NCBI GenBank assembly: GCA_020631215.1
Contig: JAHDHS010000004.1
Coordinates: 1 to 64,000 of the forward strand
Origin: Hellea sp.
GTDB lineage: Bacteria > Pseudomonadota > Alphaproteobacteria > Caulobacterales > Maricaulaceae
DNA length: 64,000 bases
Direction: 5' to 3'
Positions 52,991-63,292 of the stretch are shown in pieces. Under the pieces are notes generated by a model that was not told the origin of the DNA, made no database searches, and saw only the letters and a program-made list of their open reading frames with translations. Each line of letters begins with the position of its first letter. The first letter of the stretch is position 1. The position numbers were made by a program, and so were the translations under genes.

Positions 52991-53356
52991 CTAGCCAACT
53001 CGAAGGATTTTTTCCATCTTGCGGCCCCGCGCGAGCTCATCGACCAGCTTGTCCAGATAGCGGGCCTGACGGGTCAGGTCATTGTCAATTTCTTCAATCC
53101 GGTATCCGCAAATCACGCCTTTAATCAGGTGTGCATTGGGATGAAGTTGGGCTTTGTCAAAGAAAGTCTTGAAGGTAACTTTTTCATCAATCATGGTTTG
53201 AATTTCGGCATCCGTAAAGCCTGTCAGCCAACGAATAGCCTCATGCAATTCCTCCTGCGTTCGCCCCTTCTTTTCGACCTTATTGACGTAATGAGGATAA
53301 ACAGCCGCAAAAGTCATATTCGCAATGCGGGCATTATGTTCGGGCGTGACTTTCAT
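52991..53356 (-). CDS. DUF2200 family protein
   Basis: 121 residues with the family pattern: VTPEHNARIANMTFAAVYPHYVNKVEKKGRT, then EELHEAIRWLTGF, QTMIDEKVTFKTFFDKA and the C-terminal GVICGYRIEEIDN. The function is unknown. It lies 54 bases after typA on the same strand and is read the same way. Confidence 0.87.
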   Translation of the reverse strand: MKVTPEHNARIANMTFAAVYPHYVNKVEKKGRTQEELHEAIRWLTGFTDAEIQTMIDEKVTFKTFFDKAQLHPNAHLIKGVICGYRIEEIDNDLTRQARYLDKLVDELARGRKMEKILRVG

Positions 53357-53410
53357 GGGTTTTTCTTACACCTACAACGTCATCAGCGCAATTGACGCCT
53401 GACAGAGAGT

Positions 53411-55273
53411 TTAACCCTCCTCGCGCTCTAAGGCTTCACGGCGGCGCATGTCTTTTTTACGCTCATGTTCCAGCAAATAGCGTTTGCGAATGCGAATGGA
53501 CTCAGGCGTAACTTCAACGAGTTCATCATCATTGATAAATTCCAGCGCATATTCCAGCGTCACATCAATCGGCGTGACAAGCACGACCGCTTCGTCTGAA
53601 CCTGAGGCGCGCACATTGGTAAGCTGCTTGCCTTTGAGCGGGTTGACGGTCAGGTCATTGTCGCGGGCATTGATCCCGATGATCATGCCTTCATAAACCT
53701 CAGTGCCATGGCCGATGAACATCTTGCCGCGTTCCTGTAAATTCCAGAGTGCAAAGCCGACGGCCTTTCCGGTTTCCTTGGAGATGAGCACGCCTTTATG
53801 GCGGCGGCCAATACCCGCCTTGGTGCGCGGCGCGTAGCGGTCAAAATTGTGATACATCAAGCCTGTGCCCGAGGTGAGCGTCAGAAATTCGCTGCGAAAT
53901 CCGATCAGACCGCGGGTCGGGATTTCATAATCCAGACGGACACGCCCCTGTCCGTCTGGTGTCATGTCTTTTAGCTGCCCCTTGCGCTCACCCAGCTTCT
54001 CCATGATGGAACCTTGATGATCGGCCTCGACATCGACAGTCAGAGTTTCCCAAGGCTCACAGAGCACGCCGTCAACCTCTTTATTGATAACTTGCGGGCG
54101 GGAGATGGCGAGCTCATAACCTTCGCGGCGCATATTTTCGATCAGGATAGACAGATGCAGCTCGCCCCGGCCCGAAACGCGAAACTTATCAGCATCATCG
54201 AGTTGCTGTACCCGCAAAGCGACATTGTGGATCAGCTCTTTATCCAGTCGGTCTTTGATATTACGTGACGTAACAAACTTGCCTTCCCGGCCCGCAAAGG
54301 GACTGTCATTGACTTGGAAAGTCATAGAGATGGTGGGCTCATCCACGGTGAGCGGCGGCAGAAGCTCAATGTGGTCAGGATCGCAGATCATGTCGGAGAT
54401 GCCGAGATTATCGATACCGGTGAAACAGCAAATATCGCCAGCTGACACGCTATCCTGTTTGACGCGCTCCAGCCCCATAAAGCCGAAAATATCGAGCACT
54501 TTGGCTTTTCGCTCTTTGCCATCCGGCGTCGCGACCATAACGGCTTGATTACGGTTCAGCGTGCCGCGCACAACGCGGCCAATCCCGATCACGCCTGTGT
54601 AGCTGTTATAATCCAGCGCCGAGACTTGCAGTTGTAAGGGCGCATCCGGGTCCACATTGGGCACAGGCACATGTTTGATGATCGCGTTAAAGAGCGGCGT
54701 CATATCTGTGCCTGTCACGTCGCTCTCATCCGATGCCCAGCCATTCAGCGCCGAAGCGAAAACGACTGGAAAGTCCAGCTGCTCGTCTGTGGCGCCCAGA
54801 CGGTCAAACAAATCAAACGTCTGATCCACGACCCAATCCGGACGCGCGCCTTGGCGGTCAATTTTATTGACCACGACGATTGGTTTTAAGCCTTGTGCGA
54901 GTGCCTTTTTGGTCACAAACGTCGTTTGCGGCATCGGCCCTTCAACGGCATCGACCAGCAGCACGACTGAGTCCACCATGGACAGCACGCGCTCTACCTC
55001 GCCGCCGAAATCCGCGTGACCCGGCGTATCGACAATATTGATGCGCCAATTCGTGGCTTCCCCATCTGTCCAGCGGATCGCCGTATTTTTGGCCAGAATG
55101 GTAATGCCGCGCTCTTTTTCGATGTCATTGGAGTCCATAACGCGTTCTTCACGTTCACCCCGCTCATCCAACGTACCGGACTGGCGTAGAAGCTTGTCAA
55201 CAAGCGTGGTTTTGCCGTGATCGACGTGGGCCACAATGGCGACATTGCGAAGCGTTTGAATAGAGTCTGTCAT
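53411..55273 (-). CDS. typA: Ribosome-associated GTPase TypA/BipA
   Basis: 620 residues of the elongation-factor family. G motifs: AHVDHGKTT (G1), RGITI (G2), [12 protein letters not shown] (G3), VNKIDR (G4). The C-terminal TypA-specific domain ends in [14 protein letters not shown], a little longer than in E. coli with an extra basic tail. It helps ribosome assembly and adaptation to cold and stress. It lies divergently from pepN with about 115 bases between the starts. Confidence 0.96.
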   Translation of the reverse strand: MTDSIQTLRNVAIVAHVDHGKTTLVDKLLRQSGTLDERGEREERVMDSNDIEKERGITILAKNTAIRWTDGEATNWRINIVDTPGHADFGGEVERVLSMVDSVVLLVDAVEGPMPQTTFVTKKALAQGLKPIVVVNKIDRQGARPDWVVDQTFDLFDRLGATDEQLDFPVVFASALNGWASDESDVTGTDMTPLFNAIIKHVPVPNVDPDAPLQLQVSALDYNSYTGVIGIGRVVRGTLNRNQAVMVATPDGKERKAKVLDIFGFMGLERVKQDSVSAGDICCFTGIDNLGISDMICDPDHIELLPPLTVDEPTISMTFQVNDSPFAGREGKFVTSRNIKDRLDKELIHNVALRVQQLDDADKFRVSGRGELHLSILIENMRREGYELAISRPQVINKEVDGVLCEPWETLTVDVEADHQGSIMEKLGERKGQLKDMTPDGQGRVRLDYEIPTRGLIGFRSEFLTLTSGTGLMYHNFDRYAPRTKAGIGRRHKGVLISKETGKAVGFALWNLQERGKMFIGHGTEVYEGMIIGINARDNDLTVNPLKGKQLTNVRASGSDEAVVLVTPIDVTLEYALEFINDDELVEVTPESIRIRKRYLLEHERKKDMRRREALEREEG

Positions 55274-55389
55274 GGCGCGCGCCTTAAGCCATGCGCGGCG
55301 AAAGTCTAGCGTAAATATCGGTTAAATTGATGCGTCTAATTTATAAACGCCCTATTGCGCAGCGGCGCGACACAGGCCACATACACGCC

Positions 55390-58002
55390 ATGAGAACTGA
55401 TGCCGCACCAACCCCGACCCGACTATCTGAATATAGCCCCCCCAATTTCAAAATTGAGCAGGTATATTTGGATTTCGACTTGGGACAGCAAAAAACCCGC
55501 GTCAAAAGCCGCATGGAGATCAGACGATTATCCAATGGCCCGCTGGAGCTGGATGGAGAGAACATCGAGTTGATCAGTGTTCAGCTTGATGGGCGTCAAT
55601 TATCGCGACGCGATTATAGACTGACACAGACGCAGTTGATGCTGTCGGACCTACCTGATCAATTTACACTGGAAATTGAAACGCGGTGTAATCCATCTGC
55701 CAATTCAACCCTGATGGGGCTTTATGTCTCTGGCGGGCGGTTTTGTACCCAGTGCGAGGCCGAAGGCTTTCGGCGGATCTCCTATTATCTCGACCGTCCC
55801 GACGCGATGAGCGTTTTTACTGTTAGGATCGAAGCAGACAAAACGAAATATCCATACTTGCTCGCCAATGGCAATATGACTGACAGCGGCGAGACCAGCA
55901 GCACCCGTCACTTTGCGATCTGGCATGACCCCTTCCCTAAGCCCGTTTATTTGTTTGCGCTAGTCGCGGGTGAATTTGATATCCTGGAAGACAGCTTCAC
56001 CACGATGAGCGGGCGGCACATACCGCTCACCATCTATGTTGATCCCGGCAACGCACCCCGCGCTGAATATGCTATGGACGCGCTGAAACGCTCCATGAAA
56101 TGGGATGAAGAGGCATTCGGGCGGGAATATGATCTGGATCGTTTCATGATCGTGGCTGTTCGGGATTTTAATTTCGGCGCGATGGAAAACAAAGGCTTGA
56201 ACATCTTTAACTCAGCCCTCCTCTTGGCTGATGCAAAAACCGCAACAGATATGAACTTTGAACGCATAGAATCCGTTGTGGCTCATGAGTATTTCCACAA
56301 CTGGACAGGTAACCGCATTACCTGTCGAGATTGGTTTCAGCTCTGCCTCAAAGAAGGTTTTACCGTTTTCAGAGACCAGGAATTTTCAGCCGACCAGCGC
56401 GGCGCGGCAGTGCAGCGCATCAAAGATGTTCGCGCCTTGCGCGCACGGCAATTCCCCGAAGACAACGGCCCGCTCGCTCATCCGGTACGGCCCAAAGAAT
56501 ATGTGAAGATTGATAATTTTTACACCGCCACGATTTATGAAAAAGGCGCGGAAATCATCCGCATGCTCAAAACCTATCTGGGCGCAGAAAAATTCCGGCA
56601 AGGTTGTGATGTCTATTTCGAGACGCTGGACGGCACAGCCGCAACTGTCGAGGAGTTCATCGCAAGTTTCGAGGCGGCCACTGGCGAGGATCTTTCTCAA
56701 TTCATGCGCTGGTATGAACAGGCCGGTACGCCGCGCCTCTCTGTCCAAGAAGACAAGTCAATGAACACGCCGACAGCCGCACACAAAATTACCTTTGCGC
56801 AGAAAATTCCGCCAACGCCCGGGCAGGCAGGCAAAGCACCGACGGTAATTCCAATTAAATGGCAATTAATCGGCGATAGCGGCCCCATAGGCGATCCGCA
56901 AATGACCGTCCTGACCACTGCTAAGGACACGATTTCTCTTCCGCGAACTGACGCTCCGGCGACCCTATCGGTCTTGCAGGATTTTTCCGCGCCCGTAATC
57001 CTGGACATGCCGCGATCGACCGAGGATTTAATTCGCCTGATGGCCCATGACCCCAACCAGTTTAACCGCTGGGAGGCAGGTCAAACATTGGCGCAATCTC
57101 TTCTCATTAATATGGCTAAAGCGATTGAAAGCGGAAAAGCCCCAAAGCCTGACCAAGCTTTAAATGGCTATTGTCATGCTCTGAGCGCGACATTAGAAAA
57201 ACATGAATTTAACAATCAATTCAAAGCTTTATGCCTATCACCTCCATCATATGGCGCAATCCTGCAAGCTGCAGGGCCAATTGATCCACTGGCCGTTGAG
57301 CAAGCGGGCAAATGGCTAAGCCGAGCCATTGGCGATAAATTACGAACTGGTTTACGTGAAACCTATCAAGCGCTTGGAACAGATCAAGCTTTCAGTCCTG
57401 ATGCGGCTTCGGCCGGGCGCAGAGCGCTCCGCAATCGCTGCCTACAACTTCTCACGGCGCGCAAGGATCCTGTTGCAGCGACCCTCGCTACGGAGCAATA
57501 TAAGACCGCCGATAATATGACCGATGAATTATCAGCATTGGTCGCACTGACACATCTTGGCGGACAAAGAGTGGATTACTTTATTGACGACTTTTATAAC
57601 CGCTGGGAAGACAATCCGCTCGTCATTGACAAATGGTTTTCAGTGCAATCCATGCGGCACCATGCCGGAGGTATTGACGCGATTCAAAAACTGACCGAGC
57701 ATCCCGCCTATAACCGCCAAAATCCTAATCGTGTGCGGGCCCTGATTGGTGGGTTTGCAGCGGGGAATATGGAACTATTTCATCAACTGGACGGGGCAGG
57801 TTATCATTTCTTCACCCGAGAAGTTCAAGATATGGATCGTCGTAATCCTTCTATTGCGGCCCGTTTATTAGGCGTATTTGAGATCGCCCCCAAGCTTGAT
57901 CAGACACGTCAGGCTTTGATCAGAGCCGAAATGAAACGGGCCATAACAGACAAACCCTCGAAAAATGTCATGGAAATCGCCCGAAAATTACTTGGCGAAT
58001 AG
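55390..58002 (+). CDS. pepN: Aminopeptidase N (M1)
   Basis: 870 residues from the ATG at 55390, the same length as E. coli PepN; the frame is open 21 codons further up to 55327, but these do not look family-like. Zinc site HEYFH (299-303) with Glu322 gives HExxH-x18-E, and the substrate motif is GAMENKGLN. The PepN-specific WTGNRITCRDWFQL segment follows. It is a cytoplasmic broad-range aminopeptidase. It is unlike the exported M1 protein at 16.5 kb. Its own promoter region is shared with typA. Confidence 0.94.
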   Translation: MRTDAAPTPTRLSEYSPPNFKIEQVYLDFDLGQQKTRVKSRMEIRRLSNGPLELDGENIELISVQLDGRQLSRRDYRLTQTQLMLSDLPDQFTLEIETRCNPSANSTLMGLYVSGGRFCTQCEAEGFRRISYYLDRPDAMSVFTVRIEADKTKYPYLLANGNMTDSGETSSTRHFAIWHDPFPKPVYLFALVAGEFDILEDSFTTMSGRHIPLTIYVDPGNAPRAEYAMDALKRSMKWDEEAFGREYDLDRFMIVAVRDFNFGAMENKGLNIFNSALLLADAKTATDMNFERIESVVAHEYFHNWTGNRITCRDWFQLCLKEGFTVFRDQEFSADQRGAAVQRIKDVRALRARQFPEDNGPLAHPVRPKEYVKIDNFYTATIYEKGAEIIRMLKTYLGAEKFRQGCDVYFETLDGTAATVEEFIASFEAATGEDLSQFMRWYEQAGTPRLSVQEDKSMNTPTAAHKITFAQKIPPTPGQAGKAPTVIPIKWQLIGDSGPIGDPQMTVLTTAKDTISLPRTDAPATLSVLQDFSAPVILDMPRSTEDLIRLMAHDPNQFNRWEAGQTLAQSLLINMAKAIESGKAPKPDQALNGYCHALSATLEKHEFNNQFKALCLSPPSYGAILQAAGPIDPLAVEQAGKWLSRAIGDKLRTGLRETYQALGTDQAFSPDAASAGRRALRNRCLQLLTARKDPVAATLATEQYKTADNMTDELSALVALTHLGGQRVDYFIDDFYNRWEDNPLVIDKWFSVQSMRHHAGGIDAIQKLTEHPAYNRQNPNRVRALIGGFAAGNMELFHQLDGAGYHFFTREVQDMDRRNPSIAARLLGVFEIAPKLDQTRQALIRAEMKRAITDKPSKNVMEIARKLLGE

Positions 58003-58049
58003 TGCACCTTAGTAACTTGTTTTTAGGGCTCCCGTGATAGATCGGCGTC

Positions 58050-58781
58050 ATGACAGAATTACGCACAGTTGAAGGATTTCGAGATCATGTCTCTGAGCAG
58101 CGCTTTTCCGTGCTGCGTCAACCGATCATAGACTTAAAATCCGGGAAAATTCACCACCATGAATGGTTGGTTCGTTTTGATCATGACGATCACCTTGCCG
58201 GTGTCATCCGCCCGGCGGAAATTAGTGGCGTCATTAGAGATTTGGATCTGTCCATGCTGGCCCAAGCGATCATCGTGCTCAATGCTAATCCTCTGGATAC
58301 CGGGATTGCGATCAATTTGTCAGGCGCCTCCGTCGATAAGGAAACGTTTAAAGGGTCAGTGCTCGCATGTTTGACAGCTTTGGAAGCCTCTCCGACGAAA
58401 CTGATCATCGAATTGACTGAAAGCTGGGACATGCAGAATTTAGGCCCGGCTGCAAGCCTGTTAGCCGAGCTGAAACGGCGCGGTCATCCGGTTTGCCTGG
58501 ATGATGTTGGCGCAGGCGCTGCATCAATCCGATATTTAAGAGCCCTGCCCTCAAACTGGTTGAAAATTGATGGCGGCTTTGTTGCAGCTGCGCTGAATAA
58601 TATGCGCGACCGCGCTATTTTACAGGCGCTATTGTCCCTAAGGGAACCACTGGATGTCAGGTTTATAGCTGAGGGCGTCGAAACACAGGAAATCAAGCAG
58701 TTCGTCGCCGATTTGGGATTTGATGCGGCGCAAGGTTACGCCATCGGCGAGCCGGAGCCTGAATTGCGAATTTTAAGCTAA
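58050..58781 (+). CDS. EAL-domain cyclic di-GMP phosphodiesterase
   Basis: 243 residues forming only an EAL domain. The motif that gives the name reads EWL, with INLSG, ELTES, LDDVGAG (for DDFGTG), LKIDG, AEGVET and AQGYAIGEP all present, so the metal-binding and catalytic residues look intact and hydrolysis of c-di-GMP is expected. There is no membrane or sensor domain. It stands 47 bases after pepN and 111 before the PleC-like kinase gene. Confidence 0.88.
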   Translation: MTELRTVEGFRDHVSEQRFSVLRQPIIDLKSGKIHHHEWLVRFDHDDHLAGVIRPAEISGVIRDLDLSMLAQAIIVLNANPLDTGIAINLSGASVDKETFKGSVLACLTALEASPTKLIIELTESWDMQNLGPAASLLAELKRRGHPVCLDDVGAGAASIRYLRALPSNWLKIDGGFVAAALNNMRDRAILQALLSLREPLDVRFIAEGVETQEIKQFVADLGFDAAQGYAIGEPEPELRILS

Positions 58782-58805
58782 TTAAAGCTAAAAATTAAGC
58801 CTCTG

Positions 58806-58821
58806 GTAACTGGTCATTAAC
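58806..58821 (+). promoter_or_regulatory. CtrA-box-like sequence upstream of PleC-like gene
   Basis: GTAA-N7-TTAAC at 58806-58821 is one mismatch from the CtrA consensus TTAA-N7-TTAAC. It lies 72 bases before the start of the PleC-like kinase gene, where CtrA control would make sense. TTAA also occurs at 58773, 58782 and 58795 in the AT-rich stretch just before. Confidence 0.45.
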
Positions 58822-58892
58822 TACGTTTGCTCGACTTCGCTGCATGGATTTCGTAGGCCTGTTATAGCGTTGATTCGAATAAGGGAGATGGC

Positions 58893-61706
58893 GTGCGAAC
58901 AGGCGCAGTCAATTCAGCAATGCCGCCCCACCCGGGACGCGCCAGAAAGGCTGCCCCGGCGCCTGCCCATGCCAGAACTCAAAACAGATCAATCGCTCGG
59001 CCAAGCCCGGAGCCCACAAGACAAAGACCTCAGGCTTCATCCAAACGAAAGTCAGATGACAAAGTATCTGAATTGGCACAACGGATTGGCGGCAAAACAT
59101 CCTTAAAGCAGATAATTTATACAACCCTCGCCTTTTTCTTATTGTTTGTCATTTTAGCGGCTTTCAAATTTGTCAATGACAACAACCGCTATAAAAAAGC
59201 AGCTACAGATGCCTTCCAATCTGAAATGGCAAGCTCGGCCACAAATGTTGCGCGAACTCTGGACGCAGAAATAGCCTGGATTGATACGGCTTTGTCTCTG
59301 CAAGGCAGCCCAAAGCAAATCATCAATTTTGTTGCCCGCGGCCCGCGAGTTGTCGGCGCAGCCATTATCGACTCAGCAGGACAAGTCGTAAGCGCAACCC
59401 CCGGAGCCGGCGATCCGCTTGCCTCCGTCGATCGCCGGGATTTCCCGAAAAGTGGCGTCTCAATCTCTTCGTTGGTCAATGACAGCGGGACGGTGACACC
59501 TGTCATCACGCGCAAGAAAGGCGATGTATTCCTGGTCGTCGCCTTACGTTCAGGCACATTAATCGGGGATCAGAATACCAATCGCGTATTGATTTTAGAC
59601 GGAGGGCGGGTCGTCGATGGTCAGGCCCAAATAGCCAAAGAAGGCATACTTGGCTATTTTCAAATGAGCCCAGCCAAACTTAATTATTTAAGCAAGCAAT
59701 CTTCCGGAGAGACCATAACAGCCCATTCACTCGGCTCTGACAATATATGGTTGGGTGCAGCCAAGGTACCTAATTCTTTTCTGACTGTTATAGACTCATT
59801 ACCTCGTCAGCTATCTCCCGGACTAAAACAGAACATTTTTCTCTTTGGTCTATTATTCGCTGGAACCGCATGGCTGATTTGGAGGCTTATGTCCTTATTA
59901 CTTCGGCAAATTGACTCTGTACGCAATCAACACTTTGCCAATGAAGCCTCTCAGCGCCGGGTTAATGCCGCGATGTCAGGTTACAATGGTGGATTGTGGG
60001 AGATGGACCTAACCAATAACAATGTATTTCTTTCATCCTCATTCGCTAAATTATTTGGTATGGCTGAGAAAGAGACAACCATCACTCTGCCACAATTTTT
60101 AGGCCTTTTCGTCGCCGGTGACCGCGATAAACTTTACAACGCAATCAGGCGCAGCCATGTTTCCGGCCCGTTCGAGCTTGATCTTGGAATTGCACATCTG
60201 CCGATTATCATCATGGCAACAGGTAAGCCTTCATTCAACGAAGCCGATCAGGCCAAGATTATCACGGGCATGGCGATGGATGTAACAGAGGCAAAAGGCG
60301 CGAGTATGCGCCTGCAAGCGGCCGAAGCCAGATTGCATGATGCACTCGGCTCCATGAGCGACAGTTTTGTTATCTGGGACCAGATGGATCGTTTGGTTCT
60401 ATGGAACGCAAAATTTGAAGACTTTTTTGGTTTCCAGCCCGGGCAGCTTCAGCAAGGCATCGAACATAGTGTTGTCGAATATCACGCCAATCAAGCCATA
60501 GAGCAGATCTATGCTCTAGAGGATGGAACCGGAAATGAAATATATCTGAAGGATGGGCGATGGCTGCGCTATCTGGAGACCCACACAGTCGATGGCGGAC
60601 GCGTGAGTATCGGAACAGATGTGACTGCAATCAGGACCCGTGAATATCAATTACAAGTCAATCAAGAGGCGTTGGAGCGCACCATCGCTGTCCTTAAGAA
60701 ATCTCAAGTCAGGATTGTTGAGCTAGCCGAAAATTATGAGCAGGAAAAAATCCGCGCCGAAGAGGCCAATCAATCCAAATCTGAATTCCTGGCAAATATG
60801 AGCCATGAGCTACGTACGCCATTAAATGCTATCAATGGCTTTTCCGATATTATGCAGAAAGAAATGTTCGGCCCTTTAGGCGACACGCGCTACAAAGAAT
60901 ATGTCAATGACATCTTGTTTTCGGGTCAACATTTGCTCAGCCTTATCAATGATATTTTGGATATGTCCAAAATTGAAGCCGGCAAGATGACTCTCAATGT
61001 TGAGCCTATGCTCCTCAATGATATGATCAAACAGGTTATACGGATCGTTCGAGGCCGCGCCGATGACAACCGATTAAAGCTTGTTTTCCAAGAAACAGAC
61101 GTGCCAGAGATCGAGGCCGACCCAAGAGCGGTTAAACAGGTCTTGTTGAATCTGGCCACCAATGCAATCAAATTTACACCCGAAGGCGGCGTCGTTCGGA
61201 TTGCGGTTGAGCCCAAATCAGCCGGACTGATTATTCGCGTATCGGATACAGGTATCGGTATCTCCGAAGAAGATATTCAACGCCTTGCGCAACCCTTCGA
61301 GCAAATTGACAGTCAGCACTCCAGAAAACATGAAGGCACAGGTCTTGGGTTGGCACTTTCAAAATCACTCGTCGAATTACATGGCGGCAACTTCACGATT
61401 GAGAGTCAAGTCGGCCAAGGCACCACGGTCATATTTACACTGCCGAGCCGTCCGCCTGAACAAAAAGACGCAACGCCTGATACTGAAGTTGGTGACGAGA
61501 TTTCCCGTCTCGCACAGGATATTGCGGATGTTCTTGCCGAAGGCGGTGTTCATACGGGGGCGTCTGCGCAGACGGCTCCGGCTCAGCCTTCACCAACACC
61601 TCAAGCACCACCCGCTCCTCAAGCATACCAGGCACCGACAAGCCCACAGCAAGGCACCCCAACCCCTCCGCCTTATATTCCACCTGCGAACAGCTCTGCG
61701 GCCTAA
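58893..61706 (+). CDS. PleC-like sensor histidine kinase
   Basis: 937 residues from a GTG with AAGGGAG 5 bases upstream. Basic/Pro-rich cytoplasmic N-terminus (1-73), TM 74-95, periplasmic sensor region, TM about 312-335, two PAS-like domains (about 350-600), coiled coil, HisKA with MSHELRTPLNAINGFSDIM (His638), then NLATNAIKFTPEGG, SDTGIGISEEDI and GTGLGLALSKSL. The LLSLINDILDMSKIEAGKM segment is that of the PleC/DivJ group of cell-cycle kinases. The C-terminal 70 residues form a Pro/Ala/Gln-rich tail not seen in Caulobacter PleC. PleC acts on DivK and PleD at the cell pole. It overlaps the convergent kinase gene by 4 bases. Confidence 0.8.
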   Translation: MRTGAVNSAMPPHPGRARKAAPAPAHARTQNRSIARPSPEPTRQRPQASSKRKSDDKVSELAQRIGGKTSLKQIIYTTLAFFLLFVILAAFKFVNDNNRYKKAATDAFQSEMASSATNVARTLDAEIAWIDTALSLQGSPKQIINFVARGPRVVGAAIIDSAGQVVSATPGAGDPLASVDRRDFPKSGVSISSLVNDSGTVTPVITRKKGDVFLVVALRSGTLIGDQNTNRVLILDGGRVVDGQAQIAKEGILGYFQMSPAKLNYLSKQSSGETITAHSLGSDNIWLGAAKVPNSFLTVIDSLPRQLSPGLKQNIFLFGLLFAGTAWLIWRLMSLLLRQIDSVRNQHFANEASQRRVNAAMSGYNGGLWEMDLTNNNVFLSSSFAKLFGMAEKETTITLPQFLGLFVAGDRDKLYNAIRRSHVSGPFELDLGIAHLPIIIMATGKPSFNEADQAKIITGMAMDVTEAKGASMRLQAAEARLHDALGSMSDSFVIWDQMDRLVLWNAKFEDFFGFQPGQLQQGIEHSVVEYHANQAIEQIYALEDGTGNEIYLKDGRWLRYLETHTVDGGRVSIGTDVTAIRTREYQLQVNQEALERTIAVLKKSQVRIVELAENYEQEKIRAEEANQSKSEFLANMSHELRTPLNAINGFSDIMQKEMFGPLGDTRYKEYVNDILFSGQHLLSLINDILDMSKIEAGKMTLNVEPMLLNDMIKQVIRIVRGRADDNRLKLVFQETDVPEIEADPRAVKQVLLNLATNAIKFTPEGGVVRIAVEPKSAGLIIRVSDTGIGISEEDIQRLAQPFEQIDSQHSRKHEGTGLGLALSKSLVELHGGNFTIESQVGQGTTVIFTLPSRPPEQKDATPDTEVGDEISRLAQDIADVLAEGGVHTGASAQTAPAQPSPTPQAPPAPQAYQAPTSPQQGTPTPPPYIPPANSSAA

Positions 61707-63268
61707 GCGTCTCCGCGAGGCTCAGTGGATTGATTTTTACGGCGTGGGAAAATCAGACTTGATTTTAAACCCGGAGCATCCGGTTCATCACCCAGCCCGT
61801 CATCCATTTTAAATTCCGCTCTGTGTAAATCTGCAACGGCATCGACCAAGGCCAGTCCCAAACCACTGCCGGGTAACGTCCGGCTTTTGTCCAGACGCAC
61901 AAAACGTTCTTTAACACGCTCCCGGTCCCATGATGGAATCCCGGGGCCATTATCGGATACAGAAATTTCAACGCGGCCTTGTCGCCCTCTGCGGCTTTCC
62001 AAATGTATACGTCCGCCTTTGGGTGTATATTTAATGGCGTTTTCCAGCAAGTTAGACACGGCTTGTGACAGCAGCCCGCGATCCGCCAATATTTTGGTTT
62101 TATCTGATATCTTGGCTGTGAAGCCCAGTCCCGCCTCTTCACAGGCTGGCTCATAAAGTTCTGCCAAATCATCTAATAAGGGTTTCGGATCTATAGATTT
62201 TAGCAGCTCCCGCCTCTCTCCGGCCTCCAGCCGCGCAATGCGAAGAACACTGTCAAAGGTTGATAAAAGCTCTCCGGCATCGCCCGCAGCGGCAAATAAA
62301 ATTTCGGCTTCTTTGGTATCGCCCAGCTCAACAGCCGCGCTTTCCAGCCGCGTGCGCAGACGGGTTAAAGGCGTGCGTAAATCATGAGCCACACTGTCTC
62401 CGGCATAACGCATGGCTTTCATCAGGCGGTCAATATGATCCAGCATGGCATTCAAATGCTCGGCCAGCATATCCATCTCGTCTTCGGAGTAATTACGCGG
62501 GGCGCGGCGGTCTAGATGCCCAGCCCGCACATCCGTCGCCAAGCGGTTAAAAGCCTCTACGCGGCGTGCAAAACGGCGTGAGACATACCATGATGAAATC
62601 AAACCCAGCAGCAAGGCGATAGCCGAAGATGTCAAAATTGCTGTGCGAACTCTTGCCCCGGTGCGCATCGTTGCTTCCACATCCCGAGCAACAACAATGC
62701 CGCCTAAACGATCTGTACTCTTGGACTTAAAATAACCGGCTATACCACGGCCTCGCCGTTCCGATTCGCCTTCATCCTGCGTGCGAGGATCGCGATAGAA
62801 AAATTCGATCTTGGAAAAGCTTGTGCCGTTTCCAGTCAAAAAACCTTCCTGACGCTCGGTTGTTTGAACAACCTGCTCTGCCAGGTTTCCAACGGTGCTG
62901 AGCGGCGTTTGGAAAATATAAAGCCCTTCATAGTTTGCTCCGCGCAGGAACACCGCGCGGCTGACCTCTTCTATACCGCCCAGATCATATGTCCGCTGAT
63001 AGGCGGGATCGCTCTCTTTATAATCAGCGGGTAAATTACCCAGCTCGACTTCTCGCACCACTCTGGCAGCACCGCCCCGATCAAAGACGGTTTGAAGCTC
63101 TGCAATTTCCTTCGTGATTTCCCGGTCGACCCGGCGAAGTTCTGATGAAATTGTGGCGTAATAAATATAGCCTAGCGCGGCGAATAGCGAGACGACAAAC
63201 AGAAATGCGCCCAACAGAGATAATCTGAAGAGCGTATTTCGAAGTAATTTTTGAAGCGCGGCAAACAC
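61703..63268 (-). CDS. HAMP-domain sensor histidine kinase
   Basis: 521 residues: TM 14-36, a periplasmic sensor region (about 37-185), a second TM near 190-210, a HAMP linker (RRVEAFNRLATDVRAGHLDRR), HisKA with DSVAHDLRTPLTRLRT, and the ATPase domain with NLLENAIKYTPKGG, SDNGPGIPSWDRERV and GSGLGLALV. It is the partner of the OmpR-type regulator encoded upstream, the gap being 24 bases. The pair resembles those near heavy-metal or envelope-stress regulons in alphaproteobacteria. The signal is unknown. Confidence 0.9.
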   Translation of the reverse strand: MFAALQKLLRNTLFRLSLLGAFLFVVSLFAALGYIYYATISSELRRVDREITKEIAELQTVFDRGGAARVVREVELGNLPADYKESDPAYQRTYDLGGIEEVSRAVFLRGANYEGLYIFQTPLSTVGNLAEQVVQTTERQEGFLTGNGTSFSKIEFFYRDPRTQDEGESERRGRGIAGYFKSKSTDRLGGIVVARDVEATMRTGARVRTAILTSSAIALLLGLISSWYVSRRFARRVEAFNRLATDVRAGHLDRRAPRNYSEDEMDMLAEHLNAMLDHIDRLMKAMRYAGDSVAHDLRTPLTRLRTRLESAAVELGDTKEAEILFAAAGDAGELLSTFDSVLRIARLEAGERRELLKSIDPKPLLDDLAELYEPACEEAGLGFTAKISDKTKILADRGLLSQAVSNLLENAIKYTPKGGRIHLESRRGRQGRVEISVSDNGPGIPSWDRERVKERFVRLDKSRTLPGSGLGLALVDAVADLHRAEFKMDDGLGDEPDAPGLKSSLIFPRRKNQSTEPRGDA

Positions 63269-63292
63269 AGCCTGCTCTTAGGCGGTCAGCGC

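Noticed and set aside
61285..61812. Open frame overlapping the 3' end of the PleC-like kinase gene
   Set aside because: It is a frame-shifted shadow of the kinase ATPase domain and tail with His/Arg-rich composition and no motifs.
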